Shown one piece after another: positions 1 through 7,680 of a stretch of DNA of 64,000 nt. The notes under the pieces are model-generated. The model was not told the origin of the DNA. It ran no database searches and saw only the letters and a list, made by a program, of their open reading frames with translations. The position numbers and the translations under genes are program-made. Source of the stretch: an uncultured Mollicutes bacterium. GTDB taxonomy: Bacteria; Bacillota_I; Bacilli_A; RFN20; CAG-826. The stretch covers positions 1-64,000 of the forward strand of contig UQFQ01000008.1 of assembly GCA_900540395.1 (NCBI GenBank). Reading direction: 5' to 3'. How positions within the stretch are numbered: position 1 is the stretch's first letter; the number at the start of each line of letters is the position of its first letter.

Positions 1-37
1 CCCGTTTTCAAACTGTTCAAAAGTGATGACGTGGGGG

Positions 38-122
38 CTCGCAAACGCCTCCGACCACGACATAATATTAATGAAGCAACTTGTGCAAAACAGAATGAAT
101 GGCTTTAGATAACAACAATAAA
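38..122. repeat. 85-bp direct repeat, copy 1
   Basis: This copy matches 305-390 at a constant offset of 267 bases. A 36-base core (56-91 against 323-358) is identical and the flanks are degenerate. On the minus strand the repeat reads in the same frame in both copies, with a possible ATG at 61-63. From that ATG an open frame (MSWSEAFASP...) runs off the left edge, so it could be the start of a truncated gene. I do not recognise the peptide and do not call a CDS. Confidence 0.8.
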
Positions 123-185
123 TGTGTAATTGTTCAGACCAACTTATCCTGAATTGCACAAATTAATTTATAAAAAAAGAGAATC

Positions 186-213
186 GCTGTCTTAGACGAC
201 AGCTTTTCTTTTT
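186..213. terminator. Bidirectional intrinsic terminator between repeat copies
   Basis: GCTGTC, a 6-base loop and GACAGC, followed by TTTTCTTTTT on the plus strand. The minus strand has a T-rich run after the same stem, so it could stop transcription both ways. Confidence 0.7.
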
Positions 214-304
214 ATGCCCCTGATTATAGTTTTCGCCCTTCACCATATTTTCGTCGCCCACACGCCACGTTTCGTAACAGCAAAAGAAAAGCTGAATTCG
301 TCCA

Positions 305-390
305 CTCGCAAACGCTTCAAAACACGACATAATATTAATGAAGCAACTTGTGCAAAACCGAATGAATGGGTTTAAATAACGACAATAAAA
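305..390. repeat. 85-bp direct repeat, copy 2
   Basis: Second copy of the repeat at 38-122. On the minus strand it lies inside an 89-codon open frame (432 to 163) whose end runs through a hairpin terminator. That makes the frame look like a copied gene start followed by unrelated DNA rather than an intact gene. Apart from the repeats and the terminator I see nothing in 1-590. Confidence 0.8.
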
Positions 391-591
391 AGTTGGTTTA
401 TAAAACTTTAAGATAAAAACCTTTGAATTCAAAATCTTAACTATGAAGATGAAATAGTAACTGTTTTAAATCTTTTTTAGAGCATATTTAATAATTAAGA
501 AAATTAATGTAATAAATAGATTAATTAACAAAAAAAACGAACAACAAAGTAAAATACTTGTTGAGTTTTTTATAGAAGATTAAGTCATAAA

Positions 592-640
592 TAGTGAAAA
601 AATAGTGAAAAAATAGTGAAATTTTTGTATAATAATATTA
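592..640 (+). promoter_or_regulatory. Fic promoter with three 11-bp tandem repeats
   Basis: TAGTGAAAAAA is repeated at 592, 603 and 614, exactly one helical turn apart, followed by a TATAAT -10 box at 629-634. The repeats cover the -35 region, so they may be a stacked activator or repressor site. The Fic protein downstream ends in a likely winged-helix domain and could bind here, which is inference. Confidence 0.5.
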
Positions 641-649
641 CAAAAACAA

Positions 650-1699
650 ATGATTAAGCCTTTAATAAACAACGAAATACTCAATAAAATTTTAGAAATT
701 GAGAAAAATAAGTTTGCTTTAAATTCAGTAACTATTCCTACTAATTTATCGAACAAATTTAGGAAAAATACTAAGAAAAGGTCTTCGTATGCTTCTAATA
801 AAATAGAAGGCAATCCTTTAACGTACGAACAAGCCGAAACTGCAATAAACTCGAATAATAGACATTTTCTTAAGCCTGAACAAGAAATAAGAAATTATTA
901 TTTAGCATTAGAATTTCTTGATAAAAAATTAGAGAAAAAAGAAAGTCTTTCTATAAAATTAATATTAGAAGTTCAAAGAATAATTTGTGAAGGCGAATCA
1001 GACGAAAAAACAGGCTTAAGAAAAGCAATGCCTCCAGGATTTTTGTTTGCAGTGTGGAACGATGATCAGACACCTGCTTATATTCCTCCTGAATGGAATG
1101 AAGTTCCTAATTTACTTGAAGATTTAATTTCATATATTAATACTTCCGCTGATCATCCTTTAATTAAAGCAGCTGTAATTCATTATGAGTTAGTGACTGT
1201 TCATCCTTTTGAAGATGGAAACGGAAGAACTGCAAGAATTATTTCAAGTTATTACTTGTCATTAAATGGATATGGTTTTAAAAACATTGGTTCTTTAGAA
1301 GAGTATATGGCCTATGACATCAATGAATATTATGATTCTTTACAAATGAACCTTCCTGTTTTGTATTATGAAGGAAGAAATAATCCTCCGCATCCAGAAG
1401 AATGGATTAACTATTTTTTAAAAATTTTTAGTTTATATTCTTCTAAGGTTCTTTCAATAGCTCTAAATAAAAATCAAGAAATAGAAAACGAGCGATTATC
1501 ACACTTAACTAAAAAGACTAAAATCTTTCTAGAATATTTAAGAAAACATAAAATTAGTCAATTTACGCCTATTGAATTAGCAGGAAAATTGAAAGTAACT
1601 AATAGAACTATTATTAACTGGAGTAGTGAACTGGTTAAAAACGGATATTTAACTCCAATTTTAGTTAATAAAAGAATTAGACAATATAAAGTAAATTAA
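650..1699 (+). CDS. Fic domain protein with N-terminal inhibitory motif and C-terminal HTH
   Basis: This 349-residue Fic-family protein probably transfers AMP or a similar nucleotide group to target proteins. The catalytic motif HPFEDGNGRTAR lies near residue 185. An upstream segment SNKIEG fits the (S/T)xxxE(G/N) inhibitory-helix signature of class II Fic proteins, which hold themselves inactive. The last 70 or so residues (around KLKVTNRTIINW) look like a winged helix. No ribosome site precedes the ATG; it sits 15 bases after a TATAAT box, so the transcript is short-leadered. The target is unknown. Such proteins act in signalling or as toxins, and no antitoxin partner is visible beside it. 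Confidence 0.9.
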   Translation: MIKPLINNEILNKILEIEKNKFALNSVTIPTNLSNKFRKNTKKRSSYASNKIEGNPLTYEQAETAINSNNRHFLKPEQEIRNYYLALEFLDKKLEKKESLSIKLILEVQRIICEGESDEKTGLRKAMPPGFLFAVWNDDQTPAYIPPEWNEVPNLLEDLISYINTSADHPLIKAAVIHYELVTVHPFEDGNGRTARIISSYYLSLNGYGFKNIGSLEEYMAYDINEYYDSLQMNLPVLYYEGRNNPPHPEEWINYFLKIFSLYSSKVLSIALNKNQEIENERLSHLTKKTKIFLEYLRKHKISQFTPIELAGKLKVTNRTIINWSSELVKNGYLTPILVNKRIRQYKVN

Positions 1700-1758
1700 A
1701 TTCTTGTTTTAGATAAATAAATTTAACATTTTGTTATCTAGTTACGAACTTAAATAAA

Positions 1759-1781
1759 AACCGCGGAATTTTTCCGCGGTT
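1759..1781 (-). terminator. Terminator of the purine permease gene
   Basis: AACCGCGG and CCGCGGTT form an 8-bp stem. On the minus strand it is followed by TTTTTATTT, placing it just behind the permease stop codon; it may also insulate the Fic gene. Confidence 0.85.
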
Positions 1782-1795
1782 ATATAAATTTAGTT

Positions 1796-3334
1796 TTATT
1801 TATGCATTAACGGCGTTGCTAACAAGATAAAATTCAATAAGAATAATGCAGCACTAACCGCTAAAATAATGCTTATTCCAAGCTTTGGCTTAACAATCAA
1901 ATTTCCGTTTTGATCTTTAATTTCTCCATCAACTGGAGGATTATCTTTTGTAAGTTTCTTATAAATAACAAAATCTTTTACGAAAAGTGCAATTTTAATT
2001 AAGCAATAAGTAATAAAGCCCATTGCGAGTCCATAACTAATTGAATAACAGAAAGCCATGAAAGCTGTTAAGAAGAAAGCTGGAATTGCTTCTTCAAGTT
2101 TGTGCCAATTAATATCTTTAAAATTAGATAACATCATACAACCAACAACAATTAAAACAGGTGCGGTTGCTGCCATTGGAACGGCGCTAATTGGTCCGGC
2201 AAAGAAAATAGAAACTAAGAAACAAAGAGCTGTTACGCAGCTTGCTAAACCGGTTCTTGCTCCAGCTCCAATTCCACTTGCTGATTCAACAAAAGTTGTT
2301 GTATTGCTTGTTCCAAAAATTGCTCCAATTGAAGTAGCGACACTATCTGCAAATAAAGCACGATCCATTTTAGATTTAAAACCTTTAGAGGTTTCTAAAG
2401 AAGCTAAATCTTCATCAGTAAAGATTCCGCTTTTTCTACCTGTTCCAATAAATGTTCCTAAAGTATCAAAAGTGTCTGATAGAGAGAATGAGAAAATTGT
2501 AATAATTGCTGTAATTGCTTTAACTCCATCATTAAAAAGAGAACCAAAGCCTTCGCCTGTAAAGATTACACCAAAAGTTTGTGGAAGTTGTTCAAAAGCA
2601 TCAATAAAGCCATCCATATAACCATATTGAGCACTCCCTATTTCTAATGCTCCAAAAGTTGTAACAGCACTGCCTTCACCAAAGAAAGGTATAAGACCGA
2701 TTAAAGTAGTAGCAAGAATTGTAATAATCATTGCGCCTTTGACTTTTAAGACATTTAAAACAATACAAATTATTAACCCAATTAAAAATACGATAAGTGG
2801 AGAACTATTCCATAAAGCAGAACCACTTGCCATAGCAGGAACTCCACTAGAAAAATCAATAAATCCAGCGTTTAATAAACCAAGATAGGCAATAAATAAA
2901 CCAATACCACCTGATATTGCTGCTTGCAAAGATTTTGGTATTGCTTTAATTATGGTTTTTCTAACTTTTGTTATAGTAATAATAATGTTAATCAAACCAC
3001 AAACGAAAACCATCGTGAGAGCTTCTTGCCAGCTAAAACCAAGAGCTCCGCAAACTGTATAGGCAAAAAATGCATTTAAACCCATACCTGGAGCTTGAGC
3101 ATATGGAACATCAGCAAATAATCCCATAATTAAAGTTCCAATAATAGAAGCGAGAATTGTTGCAATAAAAACAGCTCCCCGAGGTACACCACTACTAGAA
3201 AGGATGCTTGGATTAGTAATGATGATATAACTCATTGCAAAAAATGTAGTTAAGCCACCAATTACTTCCTTTTTAATAGAAGAGTTAGTACCTTTAATGT
3301 CGAAAAGCTGAAGCTTGCCATCAACCATTTTCAT
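1796..3334 (-). CDS. NCS2-family purine permease (AzgA/PbuG type)
   Basis: Inner-membrane importer of 512 residues that probably takes up guanine/hypoxanthine or adenine by proton symport. The family signature APGMGLNAFFAY is present near residue 77, along with a second conserved half-site near ESASGIGAG, and hydrophobic segments run through the whole protein. Near residue 52 it reads GVPRGAVF, where the R is one of only four CGG codons in the window; that position is variable in the family, so it does not test CGG decoding. I see no purine riboswitch in its leader, only the palindrome at 3403-3414. Exact substrate is not decidable from sequence. Confidence 0.9.
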   Translation of the reverse strand: MKMVDGKLQLFDIKGTNSSIKKEVIGGLTTFFAMSYIIITNPSILSSSGVPRGAVFIATILASIIGTLIMGLFADVPYAQAPGMGLNAFFAYTVCGALGFSWQEALTMVFVCGLINIIITITKVRKTIIKAIPKSLQAAISGGIGLFIAYLGLLNAGFIDFSSGVPAMASGSALWNSSPLIVFLIGLIICIVLNVLKVKGAMIITILATTLIGLIPFFGEGSAVTTFGALEIGSAQYGYMDGFIDAFEQLPQTFGVIFTGEGFGSLFNDGVKAITAIITIFSFSLSDTFDTLGTFIGTGRKSGIFTDEDLASLETSKGFKSKMDRALFADSVATSIGAIFGTSNTTTFVESASGIGAGARTGLASCVTALCFLVSIFFAGPISAVPMAATAPVLIVVGCMMLSNFKDINWHKLEEAIPAFFLTAFMAFCYSISYGLAMGFITYCLIKIALFVKDFVIYKKLTKDNPPVDGEIKDQNGNLIVKPKLGISIILAVSAALFLLNFILLATPLMHK

Positions 3335-3402
3335 AAATTTCCCCTTTCAAAAAATACCTTTCTATTCTATGACTATAAAATTTTAAAAACAACAAAAAAA
3401 TA

Positions 3403-3414
3403 CGATAATTATCG
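3403..3414. promoter_or_regulatory. CGATAATTATCG palindrome in permease leader
   Basis: Perfect 12-bp palindrome about 70 bases upstream of the permease start, near a TATACT-like -10 box. Close relatives occur at 18825, 23218 and 26724, suggesting one shared regulator, which is inference. Confidence 0.4.
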
Positions 3415-3619
3415 CACTTTTTTGATATTTATATCTGCTTAATTTTATAGTATAAATGAAAAAATATTAATTTGGTGTTAAAGGTGTTTTAAAGGTTCAT
3501 TTTCACTAAATTTTTAATGTTATGTTAATGTCTAATAGAATAACTATTAACACAATAATTTATTTGCTTAATTTTATTACTTATAATAATCAAGAAGAGA
3601 TATGTAGGAGGTTAGATAT

Positions 3620-5032
3620 ATGGCAAATTCAATAAAGGTAAAAGTTTTAGATAAGAAAACTCTTGAGTTATCTGAAAATGCAAATGCTGGAGATTATATT
3701 GAATTAGATAAAATTGAAAGTTTAGATACTGGTTATATTTCCTCCTTAATCGAAAAAGAAAAAGAAATCCTTTTAAGAAAAAGAATTGAAGAAGAAGTTA
3801 AGAAAAAAGAACAAGAATTAAATAGTCAAAAAGAAGCAGCGTTAGCAAAACAAAAGGTTGAATTATTAGAAGAAAGTAATAAAAAAATCGAAGAATTTAA
3901 AGAAAACATTGCAAATCTTAAGTTAAATTACGAAAAACAAATTAATGAAAGTGAAAAGAAACACAAAGACGAAGTTAATAAACTAACAAATGAGAATGAA
4001 AAAATTAGAGCAAACTTTGATTCTAGTGTTGCTAATAAAGAAAAAGAACTCGAAAATAAATTTTTGAAAGAGAAAAACGAAATTGATAGAAGTTATCTTG
4101 AAGAGAAAGAAAAGTTTAAGTCACAAATTGTTGAACTTGAGTTAGAAAAGAAAAATTTAATCGAAACAAAAGAGAAAGATATACAAATTGAAATTGATAA
4201 AGTAACTTCTAAATTTAACGAAGAAAAAGATAAGTTAAAAAGAGACTATGATGAAAAAATAGCTAAACTCACAAGAGATAAAAGTGTTCTTAACTCAAAA
4301 AACATTGGTGAAGATTTAGAAGTTTGGTGCGATCGAGAAATTCGTCAATATATGCAAAATGGATTTTTAAATTGCTCTTGGGAAAAAGATAACACTGTAA
4401 TTAAAAATGAAGGCGAAAACAAGGGAAGTAAAGCTGATTTTATTTTTAAAATTTATGCGGATGAAGAAAAGACCGATGCTAATTTTTTAACTTCTGTCTG
4501 TTTAGAAATGAAAGATGAAAACCCTGAGAGTACTAATAAAAAGACAAATAAAGATTATTATGCTCAACTTGATAACAATCGAAAGAAAAAAGGAACAAAA
4601 TACGCTCTTTTAGTAAGTGATTTAGAAAGAGATAAATCTAACGATCTTCCAATTTATAAAGTAATCGAATATAAAGATATGTATGTTGTACGTCCAGAAT
4701 ATATGATGACTTTTTTAAACATGATTGTTTCTTTAAATACAAACTTTGCTAAATTAACTCTTAGTAAAAGTAGAGAAGATGAAAAATATAAGACTCTTGA
4801 TGAATTTAATAAAGACTTTGAAGATTTAAAGAATAGTTATCTAAATAATCAAATCAATATGTTAAATGGGCAAGTTGCTGAATTAGAAAAACAAAACGAA
4901 GCTATTAAAAAAGCTTCTGATAAGATCTCAGAAGCAATTAATAAGATTCGTAATAGTTATATTAATAATATTGAATCTAAATTAAGTAAGTTTGAAATTA
5001 AAATGGATAAAGAATATAAGAAAATCTCTTAA
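3620..5032 (+). CDS. DUF2130 coiled-coil protein
   Basis: A 470-residue cytoplasmic protein. Residues about 40-225 are highly charged, repetitive coiled coil rich in Lys and Glu. Residues about 230-400 are the DUF2130 domain, recognisable from GEDLEVWCDREI and the conserved stretches around EMKDENP and MYVVRPEYM, and a second coiled coil ends the protein. The acidic/lysine pattern of the core has been compared with nuclease-like folds, but no activity is established. A strong AGGAGG site precedes the ATG. It is monocistronic and ends against the convergent TetR gene, overlapping it by 4 bases. Confidence 0.85.
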   Translation: MANSIKVKVLDKKTLELSENANAGDYIELDKIESLDTGYISSLIEKEKEILLRKRIEEEVKKKEQELNSQKEAALAKQKVELLEESNKKIEEFKENIANLKLNYEKQINESEKKHKDEVNKLTNENEKIRANFDSSVANKEKELENKFLKEKNEIDRSYLEEKEKFKSQIVELELEKKNLIETKEKDIQIEIDKVTSKFNEEKDKLKRDYDEKIAKLTRDKSVLNSKNIGEDLEVWCDREIRQYMQNGFLNCSWEKDNTVIKNEGENKGSKADFIFKIYADEEKTDANFLTSVCLEMKDENPESTNKKTNKDYYAQLDNNRKKKGTKYALLVSDLERDKSNDLPIYKVIEYKDMYVVRPEYMMTFLNMIVSLNTNFAKLTLSKSREDEKYKTLDEFNKDFEDLKNSYLNNQINMLNGQVAELEKQNEAIKKASDKISEAINKIRNSYINNIESKLSKFEIKMDKEYKKIS

Positions 5033-5673
5033 TTCTTATTAGTGTCGTAGACACAAGAAAGAATTGTATTGATATAAAAAGAAATAAACTCTTTTTTGTC
5101 AAATTCTACGTAGATTCCTGCTTTTTCCATAGCAATTTTTTGTTTTTTAATTGGTGAACATGCTGGCGAAATGCCATGTAAAGCACTGTAAAAAGCTTGA
5201 ATAAAAAACTGAATTTCTTTCTCTGTTAAAGCAGGAAATTGAAAGCGAGCCATATTATAAAGCGTCTCATTCAATCCTTTAATATTTGCTTTAAAATCAT
5301 TGAGCTTTGCTTGAGAACAAGTGTATTCAATTTGCTCTATATAAAGAGAGATTAAAATAAGTAACTCATAATTATCCATTAAAATTTTAGTAAGACGATC
5401 GACTAATTCTTGTCGTTCTAATTTTTCTGATAAAAGATTTTCATCTATACCTTTTTTAATGTTCATGAAATGTTTTTCAATTATATCTAAAAAGATTTCT
5501 TCTTTATTTAAATAATAATTATAGATAGTTGACCTAGCGATTTTGGTTTTTTCAGAAATTTTTGAAAAGTTAATCTCTCTAAAAGAGTATTCTCGATAAA
5601 GAAGTTGAGTAGCGTTAATTATTTCTTGTCTTCTTTCGTTAAATTGTTCTTGGGTTCTTGCTCTAATAAACAT
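5029..5673 (-). CDS. TetR/AcrR-family repressor of the adjacent redox cluster
   Basis: This 214-residue protein has an N-terminal HTH (about residues 17-63, ISEKTKIARSTIYNYYLNKEE) typical of TetR repressors, followed by a helical ligand domain. It is transcribed divergently from the CML decarboxylase-cupin and flavodoxin genes. The 97-base gap holds two TGACA-N3-TGTCA palindromes, one over the -35 box, so it most likely represses that operon and itself. The inducer is unknown; a quinone, aldehyde or reactive electrophile would suit the target genes. A GAGG ribosome site supports this start. Confidence 0.85.
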   Translation of the reverse strand: MFIRARTQEQFNERRQEIINATQLLYREYSFREINFSKISEKTKIARSTIYNYYLNKEEIFLDIIEKHFMNIKKGIDENLLSEKLERQELVDRLTKILMDNYELLILISLYIEQIEYTCSQAKLNDFKANIKGLNETLYNMARFQFPALTEKEIQFFIQAFYSALHGISPACSPIKKQKIAMEKAGIYVEFDKKEFISFYINTILSCVYDTNKN

Positions 5674-5705
5674 AAATTCCTACCTCAATCTTATTGTATC
5701 AATTG

Positions 5706-5734
5706 TTGACATAATGTCAATTAATGATTATACT
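5706..5734 (+). promoter_or_regulatory. Promoter with TetR operator 1
   Basis: TTGACA (5706-5711) and TATACT (5729-5734) are 17 bases apart, a near-consensus housekeeping promoter. The palindrome TTGACATAATGTCAA (5706-5720) lies exactly on the -35 box. Confidence 0.85.
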
Positions 5735-5742
5735 CTATTTAA

Positions 5743-5755
5743 TGACAAAGTGTCA
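5743..5755. promoter_or_regulatory. TetR operator 2
   Basis: TGACAAAGTGTCA, the same half-sites and 3-base spacer as operator 1, centred 36 bases downstream. It covers the start of the transcript just before the ribosome site of the first gene. Confidence 0.8.
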
Positions 5756-5769
5756 GATAGGAGATATAT

Positions 5770-6510
5770 ATGGCAAAGAAAGTTACTGCTGGAAGAGATG
5801 AATTAAGTAATTTTGCTCCAGAATTTGCTCATTTAAATGACGATATTTTGTTTGGAGAAGTTTGGTCAAGAGAAGACAAGCTTTCATTAAGAGATCGCTC
5901 TTTAATAACTGTTGTTGCTTTAATAAGTTCAGGAGTAATTGATTCTTCACTTAAATTTCATATATTAAACGCCAAAAATAATGGCGTAAGTAAAGAAGAG
6001 TTTGCTGAAGCGATTACACATATTGCTTTTTATGTCGGACGGCCAAAAGCTTGAGCCGCTTTTAGAATGGCAAAAGAAATATATGAAGAAAGTGATGATA
6101 TAAAACATGGAGGAATATTCGGATTAGGCGAAGAAAATAAAGCATACGAGAAATATTTTGTTGGTAAAAGCTACTTAAAATTGCTTTCTAATCCAAAAGA
6201 CCCAATTGCTATATCAAATGTAACTTTTGAGCCTGGTTGTCGTAATAATTGGCATAAACACAATGCTAAAAAAGGTGGAGGCCAAGTTTTAATTTGCGTT
6301 GATGGATATGGTTATTATCAAGAGGAAGGTAAAGAAGCAATAAGTTTAAAACCTGGTGATATAGTCGAAATTAAACCAGGCGTTAAACATTGGCATGGAG
6401 CTAGAAAAGATAGTTGGTTTTCTCATCTTGCTTTTGAAATACCTGGAGAAGAAACAAGCAATGAATGGCTTGAACAAGTAAGCGATGAAGAATATTCAAA
6501 ATTAAAATAA
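5770..6510 (+). pseudogene. CML decarboxylase (AhpD-like)-cupin fusion interrupted by in-frame TGA
   Basis: Residues 1-94 form a carboxymuconolactone-decarboxylase/AhpD-like domain. They end in a motif that is GWPKAW in relatives but here is GGA-CGG-CCA-AAA-GCT-TGA. The TGA is at 6052-6054. After it the frame stays open through AAFRMAKE into a complete cupin domain (from about 6115, with metal-ligand pattern NWHKH and a later HWHG). This CML-cupin fusion is a known architecture. The downstream ATG at 6067 has no ribosome site, so independent translation of the cupin is doubtful. Either the gene carries a recent nonsense mutation or the TGA is read through. The CGG at 6040-6042 occupies a conserved Trp position. 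Confidence 0.8.
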
Positions 6511-6524
6511 GGAAGGTTGTTTAG

Positions 6525-7067
6525 ATGAAAAAGATATTTATATTTTCTTCTTCTTTAAGAAAAGGAAGTAATTCAGATGCCTTAGCGTTAAAAATTAAAG
6601 AAGGAGCAGAGAAAGCAGGTAATGAAGTAGCTTATTTAAAAGCAAACGAAATTGAACTTAATTATTGTATAGGATGTTTGACCTGCATAAAAACTGGTAA
6701 ATGTGTATTAAAGGATTCGATGAATGATCTGTATAAAAAGATTAGCGAAAGCGATGTGTTAGTTTTTGCTTCACCGATTTATTATTATGGAATAAGTGGT
6801 TTATTAAAAACTTTTCTTGATAGACTTAATCCGCTATTTAATGCAACAAATAAATTTAAAGAAGTTTATTTAACTTTTAGTGCTGCCGAAGATGAAGGTG
6901 AAACAACTTATGAAAAAGCAGTAACAGCTATTCAAGGCTGGGTCGATTGCTTTGAAGGAGTAGAAATTAAAGGCGTTGTTTTTGCAGGTGGAGTTGACTC
7001 GACTAATGCCGTTTTAAATAAAAAAGATGTATTAGAAAAAGCTTTTGAATTAGGCCAAAATATCTAA
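6525..7067 (+). CDS. Flavodoxin-fold NAD(P)H-dependent oxidoreductase
   Basis: This 180-residue protein starts with the FMN-binding phosphate loop SSSLRKGSNSDALA. It continues with CIGCLTCIKTGKC and the ASPIYYYGISGLLKTFLDR region of iron-sulfur-flavoprotein/NADPH-FMN reductase relatives. It should reduce a quinone or electrophile with FMN. It follows the CML-cupin gene by 14 bases with its own AAGGAAGG-like ribosome site, and is presumably co-repressed by the TetR protein. Whether the cysteines hold an Fe-S cluster cannot be told; the spacing is shorter than in classic iron-sulfur flavoproteins. Confidence 0.85.
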   Translation: MKKIFIFSSSLRKGSNSDALALKIKEGAEKAGNEVAYLKANEIELNYCIGCLTCIKTGKCVLKDSMNDLYKKISESDVLVFASPIYYYGISGLLKTFLDRLNPLFNATNKFKEVYLTFSAAEDEGETTYEKAVTAIQGWVDCFEGVEIKGVVFAGGVDSTNAVLNKKDVLEKAFELGQNI

Positions 7068-7149
7068 AAAATATATTATAAATCAGAAAAATAGTTTAGA
7101 TTTGCAAGGTTATTTGAATTTTCTTTACTAAAAATACATACAAGCAGAA

Positions 7150-7174
7150 AGGCCAAGAAACGCTTGGCTTTTTT
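7150..7174 (+). terminator. Terminator of the TetR-controlled operon
   Basis: GCCAAG, 5-base loop, CTTGGC, then TTTTTT. The rest of the gap to 7377 is AT-rich with no gene that I can support. Confidence 0.85.
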
Positions 7175-7377
7175 GATTTATGCTTTCTAAAATACCGCTT
7201 TTCGAATTATTAAGATATTATTGCTTATCATAAAAGTTATTCATTTAAATTGTCACTACTTGTTAATTCATCAAAAAAACATTGCTTGTTATTCATATTG
7301 TCTCAACTTTATCATTAGGTAATTAATTTTTATTACTTTCAATTTAAGTTTATCTCTTTAACCGATAAAATGTATGT

Positions 7378-7680
7378 ATGAAATATGCGGATGAAGTTTA
7401 TGCCATTTTAGATAAGATTCCAAAAGGAAAAGTTGTTACTTATAAGCAAATTGCAATTATGCTTGGCAATAAGAATTTAGCTCGAGTTGTCGGCAATGTG
7501 CTACATAAAAACCCTCTTCCTTTAATTCATCCTTGTTATAAAGTAGTTAATAATAAAGGTGAACTTGCTAAAAACTTTGGTTATGGTGGTATAGAAAAGC
7601 AAAAAGAAATGCTTATAAATGACGGAATTGAAGTAATTGAATATAAAGTTAATTTAAATAAATATAGGTGGAAAATATGA
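7378..7680 (+). CDS. MGMT-family DNA repair / alkyltransferase-like protein
   Basis: A 100-residue protein corresponding only to the C-terminal domain of O6-alkylguanine-DNA alkyltransferase. The helix-turn-helix part (VVTYKQIAIMLGN) and the active-site region are clear. The usual PCHRV is HPCYKVV here, so the acceptor Cys is kept and the neighbouring His is Tyr. It may repair alkylated guanine or flag it. The ATG is 6 bases after TAAAAT (7366-7371), with no ribosome site, so the message is probably leaderless. Its TGA stop overlaps the next ATG (ATGA), one of the few TGA stops here. Confidence 0.85.
   Translation: MKYADEVYAILDKIPKGKVVTYKQIAIMLGNKNLARVVGNVLHKNPLPLIHPCYKVVNNKGELAKNFGYGGIEKQKEMLINDGIEVIEYKVNLNKYRWKI

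Noticed and set aside
163..432. 89-residue minus-strand protein
   Set aside because: Its C-terminal codons run through an intrinsic terminator and its N-terminal part is a copy of the neighbouring repeat; no ribosome site.
592..624. CRISPR array
   Set aside because: Three 11-bp repeats without spacers of 25-40 bases and no cas genes; no other regular repeat array is present in the window.
650..1699. AGG=Met (Enterosoma-type code)
   Set aside because: AGG codons occur at positions where Arg is natural, such as KRLG in MglA and FRPEF in the thioesterase, and no conserved Met position reads AGG.
2058..2621. 187-codon plus-strand frame inside the purine permease
   Set aside because: Antisense shadow of a clear NCS2 gene with low-complexity composition; the same applies to other long frames opposite feoB, hydB, mglC and the lipoproteins.
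3335..3619. Purine riboswitch before the NCS2 permease
   Set aside because: Neither the conserved three-way-junction core nor P1/P2/P3 stems could be found in this leader or upstream of guaA.
5770..6510. Genome-wide UGA=Trp (table 4)
   Set aside because: Only one in-frame TGA at a Trp site was found, all large genes are intact with TGG for Trp, and TGA ends the YesN-type regulator exactly at the usual AraC C-terminus.
6067..6510. Cupin as an independent gene
   Set aside because: No ribosome site before its ATG, and the codons between the TGA and this ATG encode the conserved AAF continuation of the upstream domain.
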